Positions 1 through 6,804 of a stretch of DNA of 7,416 nt are shown piece after piece. Both the position numbers and the translations under genes were made by a program. The stretch's first letter is position 1; each line of letters begins with the position of its first letter. The notes beneath the pieces were generated by a model, which saw only the letters and a list, made by a program, of their open reading frames with translations, was not told where the DNA came from and did no database searches. This DNA is from an uncultured Rikenellaceae bacterium (GTDB lineage Bacteria; Bacteroidota; Bacteroidia; Bacteroidales; Rikenellaceae): the NCBI GenBank assembly GCA_904501625.1, contig CAJGBR010000054.1:1-7416 (forward strand), read 5' to 3'.

Positions 1-1076
1 ATGATCTCCATACCTGATTTTAATTTGTGTATTCCCTCAACAACAATCCGTTCTCCAGATTTTAGTCCCGAAGTAATTACCCACATCTGTTCCCATTTGG
101 GACCTATGCTAACCTCGCGACGGTAGACGCGGTTTGATGAATCTACAACCATAACATAATTGCTGGTTTGTAGTTGATTCAGAGCTCGTTGAGGTATTAG
201 TATGCAGTTATAAATCGTATCTACTACGGCCGAAATCTCAGCAAACTCTCCGGGACGTAGTACCGAATCGGGATTGGCAAAACTTACTTGTACATCTATC
301 GAACCTGTTGATGGTGATACTGCACGACCTATGAAGTCGAATTTTCCTCGAAGAGGGTAGAGTTGTCCGTTGCTCAATCTGAGTCTGATGTCATCGAATT
401 TGATCTTCTCTCCCTTTTGGACAAATGAAGTGTAGCGGTCAGAGGGAATGTAGAATCTTACTAAAATTGTATCTATCTGCGATACAGTATTCAGAATGGA
501 TAAATTAGATCCAATGCCGACATAGTCTCCGATGTGGGCTCGGGTCAGTCCGATGATGCCGTTAACCGGCGAACGAATCTCGGTGTAACTTAATTGAATT
601 TGAGCATATTCGAGTTGAGCCTCAGCTGAGTTGACCTGAGCTCTCGCAGCAGCAAGTTGTGCAGAAGCGTCGTCTAAGGTGCTCTGACTCACAGCATTGA
701 TTGCTGCCAGAGGTTTGACTCGGTTGTAATTGCTCTGAGCCTGAATAAGTGAACTGATGGCTGAGGCTAGGGCAGCCTTTGCTTCTGCCACCTGAGCTTC
801 GATGGGTCTAGGCTCAATGCGATATAGCAGCTGACCCTCTTTGACTGATCCCCCTTGTGTGAAGTAGATGCCTTTGAGGTAGCCATTGACTCGTGCTACG
901 ATGTTAATGTCGGCACTCCCGTAGGTCTGTCCAACAAATTGTAACCTTATGGGAACATTGTGACTAGTGGCTGTGGCTACGGGAACTCTGACAGGTGTAA
1001 CACCTGATTGCTTATGGTTACAACCAAATAAAAATAGTGATGAAAATAAGATAATGGTTAATCTGTTGATATTCAT
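1..1076 (-). CDS. RND efflux periplasmic adaptor lipoprotein (AcrA/MexA-type), C-terminus cut by window edge
   Basis: This is the membrane-fusion subunit that links an inner-membrane RND pump to an outer-membrane channel for drug or metabolite export. The frame is open from ATG at 1076 to the left edge, giving 358 residues without a stop. Residues 1-19 are a lipoprotein signal peptide with a hydrophobic core and lipobox LFGC (Cys19). A first lipoyl half follows around residues 58-90 (ARVNGYL, GGSVKEGQLLYRIEP). Next comes an Ala/Gln-rich alpha-helical hairpin (about 92-162), the second lipoyl half (YTEIRSPVNGIIG, 164-176), a beta-barrel domain (about 200-290, with LRPGEFAEI) and a membrane-proximal domain (about 293-358). 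Family members are usually a little longer, so probably only a few dozen residues are missing. The RND pump gene is expected just beyond the left edge, but that is inference. The substrate cannot be told. The family assignment is confident. Confidence 0.93.
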   Translation of the reverse strand, partial: MNINRLTIILFSSLFLFGCNHKQSGVTPVRVPVATATSHNVPIRLQFVGQTYGSADINIVARVNGYLKGIYFTQGGSVKEGQLLYRIEPRPIEAQVAEAKAALASAISSLIQAQSNYNRVKPLAAINAVSQSTLDDASAQLAAARAQVNSAEAQLEYAQIQLSYTEIRSPVNGIIGLTRAHIGDYVGIGSNLSILNTVSQIDTILVRFYIPSDRYTSFVQKGEKIKFDDIRLRLSNGQLYPLRGKFDFIGRAVSPSTGSIDVQVSFANPDSVLRPGEFAEISAVVDTIYNCILIPQRALNQLQTSNYVMVVDSSNRVYRREVSIGPKWEQMWVITSGLKSGERIVVEGIHKLKSGMEI

Positions 1077-1119
1077 AATAATTTTGAATTTCGTTACTTG
1101 TTTCTGCTATACGGCAAAA

Positions 1120-1148
1120 AATATACCATATATGAGGTGAAAAGTCAA
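1120..1148 (-). promoter_or_regulatory. Putative promoter for the efflux adaptor gene
   Basis: Read on the minus strand, TTGACT (1148-1143) is followed after 17 bases by TATATT (1125-1120), which continues into TTTTG. This resembles both a classical sigma-70 promoter and a Bacteroidota promoter (TTG, then a TA...TTTG box), although the -7 box is one base longer than TAnnTTTG. A start of transcription near 1108 would leave a leader of about 30 bases before the ATG at 1076. The spacing and motifs are seen; promoter function is inferred. Confidence 0.45.
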
Positions 1149-1159
1149 TTAAATACCAC

Positions 1160-1190
1160 TTTGAAAATCTCGTAAAAATTCGTAACTTTG
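1160..1190 (+). promoter_or_regulatory. Bacteroidota-type promoter of lepA
   Basis: TTTG at 1160-1163 and TAACTTTG at 1183-1190 are separated by exactly 19 bases. This matches the known Bacteroidota housekeeping consensus TTTG-N19-TAnnTTTG. Transcription would start near 1197, leaving a leader of under 20 bases before the lepA ATG at 1215. That leader is almost pure A/T and has no Shine-Dalgarno sequence. Confidence 0.75.
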
Positions 1191-1214
1191 TGCCAAATAA
1201 TTATTTTTTATTAG

Positions 1215-3005
1215 ATGAAAAATATTCGCAATTTCTGCATTATTGCACATATCGACCACGGTAAAAGTACTCTTGCTGACCGTTTGCTAGAGATGACAAA
1301 TACCCTGACTCAGCGTGAACAACAGGCTCAGGTGCTCGATAATATGGATCTCGAAAGAGAAAAAGGTATTACGATTAAGAGTCACGCAATACAGATGAAT
1401 TATGTGCGTGATGGTCAAGCATATACATTAAATCTGATTGATACTCCGGGACACGTTGACTTTTCGTACGAGGTGTCGCGTGCAATTGCTTCGTGTGAGG
1501 GTGCATTGTTGATTGTCGATGCTACACAAGGTATTCAGGCTCAGACAATATCAAACCTCTATCTGGCAATGGAACACGATCTTGAAATAATCCCGATTAT
1601 CAATAAAATTGATATGCAGGCAGCAATGGTCGATGAGGTTAAAGATCAAATTGTCGATATGTTGGGTTGCAAACGGGACGAGATAATTCCAGTTTCGGCT
1701 CGTACGGGACAAGGCGTAGATGCTGTTTTAGATGCTATTATTGACAGAATTCCGGCTCCGACGGGTGATGATAATGCTCCGTTGCAGGCTCTGATTTTCG
1801 ACTCGGTATTCAATTCATTTAGAGGTGTAATCGCATACTTCAGAGTCTTCAATGGCACAATCAAAAAAGGCGATGTGGTGAAATTTGTGAATATGGGCAG
1901 CGAATATACGGCTGACGAAATTGGTGTGCTGAAACTGAAGTATATGCCTCAGAACGAGCTGCGATGTGGTGATGTGGGATATATAATGTCAGGTATTAAG
2001 AGTTCTGTTGATGTGAAGGTCGGGGATACGATCACTCACGTGAATAAGCCTTGTGACGAGGGTATTGCCGGATTCGAAGAGGTTAAACCAATGGTCTTTG
2101 CCGGTATATATCCTGTTGATAGTAACCAATATGAAGACCTGAGAGCTTCGCTTGAAAAATTGCAACTTAATGATGCGTCGCTGACTTTCGAACCTGAGTC
2201 GTCATTAGCTTTGGGATTCGGATTCAGATGCGGATTCCTTGGATTGCTGCATATGGAGATTATTCAGGAACGTCTGTATCGCGAATTCGGAATGGATGTT
2301 ATTGCAACCGTACCTAACGTTTCATATAAAGTTTATACAACAAAGGGTGAAGTGTTTGACGTTCATAATCCATCTGGATTGCCGGAACCAACTCTGATTG
2401 ATTATATTGAAGAACCATACATTAAAGCCGAAGTTATTACAAAAACTGAGTATCTCGGAAATGTGATGAAACTGTGTATCGATAAACGTGGTACGCTGCT
2501 GAATCAGACATTCATTACGACAGATCGTGTTGAGGTAAATTTCTCGATGCCGTTGGCTGAAATTGTCTTTGACTTCTACGATAAATTGAAGAGCATATCA
2601 CGAGGTTATGCATCATTTGACTATCACCCGACAGGTTACGAACGTTCAAGTCTGGCCAAGTTGGATATATTGCTCAATGGTGAACCTGTTGATGCTCTCT
2701 CGGCTTTGATTTTTAAGGATCACGCTTATGATTTCGGTCGAAAGATATGCGAAAAACTGAAAGAACTAATTCCGCGTCATCAGTTTGATATCGCAATTCA
2801 GGCGGCTATAGGTGCCAAAATTATTGCTCGTGAAACGGTAAAGGCTGTGCGTAAAGATGTTACAGCAAAGTGTTATGGTGGCGATATTTCGCGTAAACGT
2901 AAGTTGTTAGAAAAACAGAAAGAGGGTAAAAAGCGTATGCGTCAAGTTGGTAGCGTAGAGGTGCCACAATCTGCGTTCCTTGCAGTCCTGAAGATGGATA
3001 ATTAG
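1215..3005 (+). CDS. lepA: Elongation factor 4 (LepA), ribosome-associated translational GTPase
   Basis: LepA/EF4 is a cytoplasmic GTPase that binds ribosomes and affects initiation and elongation, notably under stress. All G motifs are visible: G1 AHIDHGKS (11-18), G2 region REKGIT (48-53), G3 DTPGH (76-80, with the catalytic His80), G4 NKID (130-133) and G5 SA (161-162). Domain II and the two EF-G-like alpha-beta domains follow (for example FGFRCGFLGLLHMEI in the middle). The LepA-specific C-terminal domain is rich in Lys and Arg and ends with the conserved VEVPQSAFLAVLK stretch. The length of 596 residues is full size (E. coli about 599). The ATG sits just after a consensus promoter and no upstream alternative is needed. 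The gene appears to be transcribed alone; its stop codon overlaps the stop of the convergent ChrA gene by four bases. No missing key residue was seen. Confidence 0.98.
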   Translation: MKNIRNFCIIAHIDHGKSTLADRLLEMTNTLTQREQQAQVLDNMDLEREKGITIKSHAIQMNYVRDGQAYTLNLIDTPGHVDFSYEVSRAIASCEGALLIVDATQGIQAQTISNLYLAMEHDLEIIPIINKIDMQAAMVDEVKDQIVDMLGCKRDEIIPVSARTGQGVDAVLDAIIDRIPAPTGDDNAPLQALIFDSVFNSFRGVIAYFRVFNGTIKKGDVVKFVNMGSEYTADEIGVLKLKYMPQNELRCGDVGYIMSGIKSSVDVKVGDTITHVNKPCDEGIAGFEEVKPMVFAGIYPVDSNQYEDLRASLEKLQLNDASLTFEPESSLALGFGFRCGFLGLLHMEIIQERLYREFGMDVIATVPNVSYKVYTTKGEVFDVHNPSGLPEPTLIDYIEEPYIKAEVITKTEYLGNVMKLCIDKRGTLLNQTFITTDRVEVNFSMPLAEIVFDFYDKLKSISRGYASFDYHPTGYERSSLAKLDILLNGEPVDALSALIFKDHAYDFGRKICEKLKELIPRHQFDIAIQAAIGAKIIARETVKAVRKDVTAKCYGGDISRKRKLLEKQKEGKKRMRQVGSVEVPQSAFLAVLKMDN

Positions 3006-3526
3006 TATATCAAATATCCCGCTATGCCCGATAGAACGATAATTAAAATCGGATTCACTCGGGTGAGTGTGCCTAACAATAGGCTTACAAAAAATATAAT
3101 GTAACTGATCCGGTCAATGAAATTGGCCGGATTTATTAGTATCATCGCTGCCGAACCAATCAGTGCTACGACCATTGGACGCATTCCGAACATAATGTTC
3201 TTGATGGTTGGATTGTCTTTCAGTTTGAGATAGAATTTTGTTATCAGCATCATTAATGTTGCTGCGGGTAGGCATACTCCGAGTGTTGCCAATAGCGAAC
3301 CCCAGATGTTGCCTGTTGCAGTATAGCCAACATAGGTTGCTGAGTTTATTGCAATCGGACCTGGTGTCATCTGTGAAATAGCAACAATGTCGGTAAATTC
3401 GGCATTTGTCAACCAACCATTCTTATCGACAATCTCACTTTGAATCAGAGATAACATAGCATATCCGCCACCAAAACCGAATAATCCTATCTTTAGAAAT
3501 GAATAAAATAACTTGAGATATAACAT
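3002..3526 (-). CDS. Short-chain ChrA-family transporter, second half of the pair
   Basis: This is an inner-membrane protein of the chromate ion transporter (CHR) superfamily, short single-domain type. Its 174 residues correspond to one half of the classical two-domain ChrA of about 400 residues. Signature motifs are FGFGGGYAML (16-25) and SQMTPGPIAIN (51-61), followed by hydrophobic segments at about 74-98, 113-131, 139-154 and 158-174. The start at 3526 lies 2 bases after the stop of the upstream paralogue, so translation is probably coupled. Paired short CHR proteins in other bacteria (for example Bacillus subtilis YwrA/YwrB) are known to act together, so a heteromeric transporter is likely. 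The true substrate in this organism is unknown; chromate efflux is the family label. It is the last gene of the minus-strand cluster, and its TAA stop overlaps the lepA stop. Confidence 0.92.
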   Translation of the reverse strand: MLYLKLFYSFLKIGLFGFGGGYAMLSLIQSEIVDKNGWLTNAEFTDIVAISQMTPGPIAINSATYVGYTATGNIWGSLLATLGVCLPAATLMMLITKFYLKLKDNPTIKNIMFGMRPMVVALIGSAAMILINPANFIDRISYIIFFVSLLLGTLTRVNPILIIVLSGIAGYLIY

Positions 3527-3528
3527 TG

Positions 3529-4071
3529 TTATTCAGTTTTTTTTAGTCCGTAAATCCACCCTCCGACAGCACCAGCTATAATCAGATATATTGGTGATAA
3601 TCCTGTCAGCCAGATTATTGCCAATGAACATATAGCCAAAAGAATACGCCATTTGGACAATCCTTTACTCATTGTGAATATGGCCCCGGCAATCAGTGCA
3701 ACCACTGCTGGACGCATACCTTTGAGTATGCGTTCAACATCTTGATTATCTTTGATTTGAGAGAAGAACATTGCAACTATCAGTATGATCGTAAATGGAG
3801 GTATGATTGTTCCTAGCAGAGTTGCTGCAACACCTAATTTACCACATACTTTATACCCTATAAAGACTGCAGTATTAATCGCAATCGGACCCGGTGATGA
3901 TTGTGCCAATGCGAGCAAATCGCTGAACTCGTCATTTGAGAGCCATCTCTGTTTCTCGACAATCTCGTGTTGGATGATGCGAACCATTGCGTAACCACCA
4001 CCAAAAGTGAAGGTGCCAATCTTGAAGAACGACCAGAACAGATTCAGTGCAGTCTTAGTTCGAGGAGTCAT
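3529..4071 (-). CDS. Short-chain ChrA-family transporter, first half of the pair
   Basis: This is a 180-residue inner-membrane CHR-superfamily protein, paralogous to its downstream neighbour. It shares the same layout: FTFGGGYAMV (21-30), then the EIVEKQRWLSNDEFSD stretch (36-51), AQSSPGPIAIN (56-66), and hydrophobic segments at about 80-104, 118-135, 141-157 and 160-174. A short charged tail (LKKTE) ends the protein. The ATG at 4071 follows the rsmE stop by a single base, so the gene depends on the ribD-rsmE transcript. The two ChrA genes evidently arose by tandem duplication and probably make the two halves of one transporter, possibly inserted with opposite topology as described for other paired CHR proteins. 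Family membership is clear. The transported anion is not determinable from sequence. Confidence 0.92.
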   Translation of the reverse strand: MTPRTKTALNLFWSFFKIGTFTFGGGYAMVRIIQHEIVEKQRWLSNDEFSDLLALAQSSPGPIAINTAVFIGYKVCGKLGVAATLLGTIIPPFTIILIVAMFFSQIKDNQDVERILKGMRPAVVALIAGAIFTMSKGLSKWRILLAICSLAIIWLTGLSPIYLIIAGAVGGWIYGLKKTE

Positions 4072-4072
4072 A

Positions 4073-4777
4073 TTATTGATTTATTAGTGCGATTGTGTGG
4101 CAAGCTGCCAATCCAGCTGTCTCGGTGCGTAATCGAGCTGTTCCAAGTGAAATGTCCTTGAATCCGTACTGATGTGCAAGAGCAATCTCACTTGACGAAA
4201 AATCACCTTCCGGACCAATGAGTATCAGGGTATTGCTACCTTTTGTACACGCATCTCTCAACAAACGTTTTTCATCAGATTCTTGACAATGGGCAATAAA
4301 TTTATCTCCGTCAAAATGTTGACTCACCAAATCTGAAAATTTAGTAATTGGAGCAATCTCTGGAATATAGGCTTTGATAGATTGTTTTAATGCACTTACT
4401 ACTACACGGTTGCATCTGTCAAGATTGATTGTCTTGCGTTCAGAATGTTTACATTCCAGTGGAATATATTGGTCAAGCCCGATTTCTGTTGCTTTTTCAA
4501 GAAACCATTCGGTTCGGTCGATGTTCTTGGTTGGAGCTAATGCTATAGTCAAATGGTAGCCTCGTTGCTCGTAGTTTTCCTCGACTGATTCAATCTCGAC
4601 ACAACAAGCCTGAGGATTTGCATCTATGATTCGTGCTTCATATAGGCAACCACGGCCATCACTCAAATGAATTATATCTCCACAATTCATTCTCATAACT
4701 TTGGTGCAGTGGCGTGATTCCTCTTTGTTGAGAGTGTAAATGTTTCCTGAAATGTCAGGTGTGTAGTATAATTGCAT
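4073..4777 (-). CDS. rsmE: 16S rRNA (uracil1498-N3)-methyltransferase RsmE
   Basis: RsmE methylates N3 of U1498 in helix 44 of 16S rRNA using S-adenosylmethionine, in the assembled small subunit. The 234 residues match the usual family size. The N-terminal PUA-like RNA-binding domain covers about 1-70 and includes SRHCTKVMRMNCGD (21-34). The SPOUT (trefoil-knot) catalytic domain follows, with KATEIGLDQYIPL (95-107), the KQSIKAYIPEI segment (131-141), the cofactor-site motif LIGPEGDF (186-193) and the knot motif LGTARLRTETA (211-221). The Asp in GPEGDF replaces the more usual Gly; I believe this occurs in Bacteroidota relatives. The start at 4777 lies 2 bases after the ribD stop and the gene ends 1 base before the first ChrA gene, so all appear co-transcribed. 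The assignment is confident. Confidence 0.96.
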   Translation of the reverse strand: MQLYYTPDISGNIYTLNKEESRHCTKVMRMNCGDIIHLSDGRGCLYEARIIDANPQACCVEIESVEENYEQRGYHLTIALAPTKNIDRTEWFLEKATEIGLDQYIPLECKHSERKTINLDRCNRVVVSALKQSIKAYIPEIAPITKFSDLVSQHFDGDKFIAHCQESDEKRLLRDACTKGSNTLILIGPEGDFSSSEIALAHQYGFKDISLGTARLRTETAGLAACHTIALINQ

Positions 4778-4779
4778 AT

Positions 4780-5874
4780 TTATCTGGTAATATTGTTGTT
4801 ATAATAGATCTCGAGCAGTACGTCGTCAATAATACGATTCTCTTGGGGAGAGGATTTCAGACGCGGAGCTCTGATTCCACAATTGGGATTTCCGCTGCCT
4901 CCGGGTAGCTCGTGAACTCTCTTCTTTGAGTGAAAAATACGGGCTTCGTCCCACAGATTCAAGGATATCATATTGTTGAGCAGAGAACTACCTCCTTCAA
5001 CAAACAATTTGGTAATCTTACGATTATAAAGATGCTCTAATATTTGGTTCAGCGGATTATGGTCGAAATCAATGGCTATAACACTACATTCGGGGTGCAG
5101 TGTTGTGCCTCTGTTCTGATTTGCTTCGGTTGTGAAAATCATAGTACTTGCCTCGGAGTCGAACACCTTCGACGCTGGGTTAAGTCTGAGTGTGCGGTCT
5201 ATGATTATTCTCAGCGGATTGCGGCCTGCAACTTCGCGGACTGTCAGACTTGGATTGTCACGTTCCACTGTATTGGTGCCGACCATAATGGCATCACATT
5301 CAGAACGCCACTGATGAACCAATTCACGACACCGATTATTTGTAATCCACGGTGCAGGAGTTGTTGCTGAACGATCATTGTCGAGAAATCCATCAAACGT
5401 TTCTGCCCATTTGAAAATTATATATGGACGTTTAAGCGTGTGATATGCAATGAAATCCAAATTGATTTGTCGACATTTTTCTTCCATAATGCCACACGTG
5501 ACATCAAGGCCTGCATCCTTGAGTTTAGCAATCCCACGCCCTGCTACTTGAGGAAAAGGATCGGTCATTCCGATTACTACACGCGGAATATGGTGGTTGA
5601 TTATCAAGTCTGCACAAGGGGGAGTTTTGCCCCAATGGCTACAGGGTTCAAGTGTCACAAATAGGGTTGACTCTTTAAGCAACGACTTGTCCTGTACCGA
5701 ATTTATGGCATTGACCTCCGCGTGGGGACCACCGAAATATTCGTGATAACCTGAACCTATAATATCTCCGTTATGTACAACAATACATCCAACGTGAGGA
5801 TTGGGTCGGACTCGATTTTCGCCATTCAAAGCAAGATCAATACACTTGCTCATATAATATTCATCGCTGTACAT
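4780..5874 (-). CDS. ribD: Bifunctional riboflavin biosynthesis protein RibD (deaminase/reductase)
   Basis: RibD catalyses two consecutive cytoplasmic steps of riboflavin synthesis: deamination of the diaminopyrimidine product of GTP cyclohydrolase II, then NADPH-dependent reduction of the ribosyl side chain. With the start at 5874 the protein has 364 residues, near the E. coli size. The N-terminal zinc deaminase shows HAE (51-53) and PCSHWGKTPPC (77-87, zinc ligands Cys78 and Cys87), plus DPFPQVAGRG (105-114). The reductase shows KWAETFDGF (155-163), WITN (176-179), VGTNTVERDNPSL (198-210) and FVEGGSSLL (291-299). The frame stays open to an ATG at 5904 (374 residues). I prefer 5874 because family members begin close to the DEYYMSKCIDLA segment and because a -7 promoter box covers the 5904 ATG. 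It is the first gene of the ribD-rsmE-ChrA-ChrA cluster. Confidence 0.95.
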   Translation of the reverse strand: MYSDEYYMSKCIDLALNGENRVRPNPHVGCIVVHNGDIIGSGYHEYFGGPHAEVNAINSVQDKSLLKESTLFVTLEPCSHWGKTPPCADLIINHHIPRVVIGMTDPFPQVAGRGIAKLKDAGLDVTCGIMEEKCRQINLDFIAYHTLKRPYIIFKWAETFDGFLDNDRSATTPAPWITNNRCRELVHQWRSECDAIMVGTNTVERDNPSLTVREVAGRNPLRIIIDRTLRLNPASKVFDSEASTMIFTTEANQNRGTTLHPECSVIAIDFDHNPLNQILEHLYNRKITKLFVEGGSSLLNNMISLNLWDEARIFHSKKRVHELPGGSGNPNCGIRAPRLKSSPQENRIIDDVLLEIYYNNNITR

Positions 5875-5901
5875 ATCGGTAATAACTTGAAATTTGATTG
5901 C

Positions 5902-5909
5902 CAAAAATA
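5902..5909 (-). promoter_or_regulatory. Putative -7 box of the ribD operon promoter
   Basis: On the minus strand this reads TATTTTTG, a full match to TAnnTTTG. Transcription would start about 8 bases downstream, near 5894, giving a leader of about 20 bases to the ATG at 5874. No clear TTG -33 element lies at the expected distance (around 5929-5932), so the promoter may be weak or activator-dependent. If it is real, the ATG at 5904-5902 cannot be on this transcript. Confidence 0.5.
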
Positions 5910-5932
5910 CGAAATTTTCCTCAGAGATTGAT

Positions 5933-5940
5933 TACCTTTG
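5933..5940 (+). promoter_or_regulatory. Putative -7 box of the prmC-recX promoter
   Basis: TACCTTTG matches TAnnTTTG exactly. A transcription start near 5947 would leave a leader of about 12 bases to the prmC ATG at 5959. The expected -33 position (around 5910-5913) has no TTG. The core region overlaps that of the opposing ribD promoter. Confidence 0.5.
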
Positions 5941-5958
5941 TTGTAAATTTATCGCTAA

Positions 5959-6804
5959 ATGACATTTGTTGAATTATACAATTACCTGAAATCTGCAACT
6001 CTGAAGGTTTATGACCAGCAGGAGGCTACTTCAATTGCCAGAATCCTCTTCGAGCATTTTGCTAAAGTAAGAGCTTCGGAGGCATTCTGTAATCCGAACG
6101 GTGTGTGTGACGTAGAGATCTCCTTGCTTGAGAGTGTAATAGTTAAGGTCGAGAGAGCCTGTCCGTTGCAATATATTTTGGGTTATGCCTGGCTGGGAGA
6201 TTTGGAATTCGCTGTCTCGGAAAGTGTTTTAATACCACGACCCGAAACCGAAGAACTTGTGAGGTGGGTTGTTGGAGAGAATCCTAATGTAGGACGGTTG
6301 CTCGATATCGGTACGGGCAGTGGGTGTATTGCAGTCTCTTGTGCATTGATGATGCCAAATACACAGGTCTGTGCTGTTGATGTCAGCCAGGAGGCTTTGG
6401 CAGTTGCAAGAATCAATGCCGAAAAACATAATGCCAAAGTTCAGTTTTTACGAATGGATATTTTGACAGAGGTGATAGATGAAATGTATGATGTGATTGT
6501 GTCAAATCCTCCGTATGTGACTGAAAGTGAAAGAACGGTGATGAGGAAAAATGTTCTGGATTATGAACCAGAACTTGCTCTGTTTGTTCCTGATAGTGAC
6601 CCGTTGAGATTTTATGAGAGGATTGCCCGTCTTGGACAAACTTCGCTGAATGATGGTGGTAAATTATATTTTGAAATAAATGAATCTTTTGGTAATCAAA
6701 TAATTGATATGCTGAAAAATCTTGGATATATAAATGTCGAGTTGCGTCGGGATATCTTTGATCGAGACAGAATGGTGCGTGCAATATGGAATCAAAAATG
6801 CTGA
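5959..6804 (+). CDS. prmC: Peptide chain release factor N5-glutamine methyltransferase PrmC (HemK)
   Basis: PrmC methylates the glutamine of the GGQ motif in release factors RF1 and RF2, which speeds peptide release at stop codons. The 281 residues match the family length. The helical N-terminal release-factor-binding domain (about 1-75) ends with QYILGY (71-76). Then come the signature LIPRPETEELV (91-101), the S-adenosylmethionine-binding loop DIGTGSGCIA (116-125), the acidic residue of motif II in AVDVSQEAL (139-147), the catalytic NPPY (183-186) that cradles the glutamine, and FEIN (238-241). The ATG at 5959 is the first in frame after the -7 box. The stop overlaps the start of recX by 19 bases, so the two are translated from one message. 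In many other bacteria prmC lies next to prfA, but that is not the case here. The assignment is confident. Confidence 0.96.
   Translation: MTFVELYNYLKSATLKVYDQQEATSIARILFEHFAKVRASEAFCNPNGVCDVEISLLESVIVKVERACPLQYILGYAWLGDLEFAVSESVLIPRPETEELVRWVVGENPNVGRLLDIGTGSGCIAVSCALMMPNTQVCAVDVSQEALAVARINAEKHNAKVQFLRMDILTEVIDEMYDVIVSNPPYVTESERTVMRKNVLDYEPELALFVPDSDPLRFYERIARLGQTSLNDGGKLYFEINESFGNQIIDMLKNLGYINVELRRDIFDRDRMVRAIWNQKC

Noticed and set aside
1077..1214. Riboswitch, small RNA or operator in the divergent gap between the adaptor gene and lepA
   Set aside because: The gap is AT-rich and well explained by two promoters with short leaders. I found no stable stem-loop or clear operator repeat.
3056..3069. 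Small hairpin CACTC-GGGT-GAGTG just past the lepA stop, considered as a lepA terminator
   Set aside because: The stem has only 5 base pairs, no T-tract follows on either strand, and it lies within the ChrA coding sequence (Thr-Arg-Val region).
3114..3416. 100-codon minus-strand frame overlapping the second ChrA gene
   Set aside because: It is in another frame of a gene with clear family motifs and its translation shows no membrane segments or known domain.
5044..5370. 108-codon plus-strand open frame opposite ribD
   Set aside because: It lies wholly antisense to conserved RibD reductase codons and has an unremarkable Cys-rich translation with no recognisable motif or promoter.
6413..6784. 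123-codon minus-strand open frame opposite prmC
   Set aside because: It is antisense to the conserved NPPY-containing half of PrmC. Its His/Gln/Ser-rich translation looks like a reverse-frame shadow.
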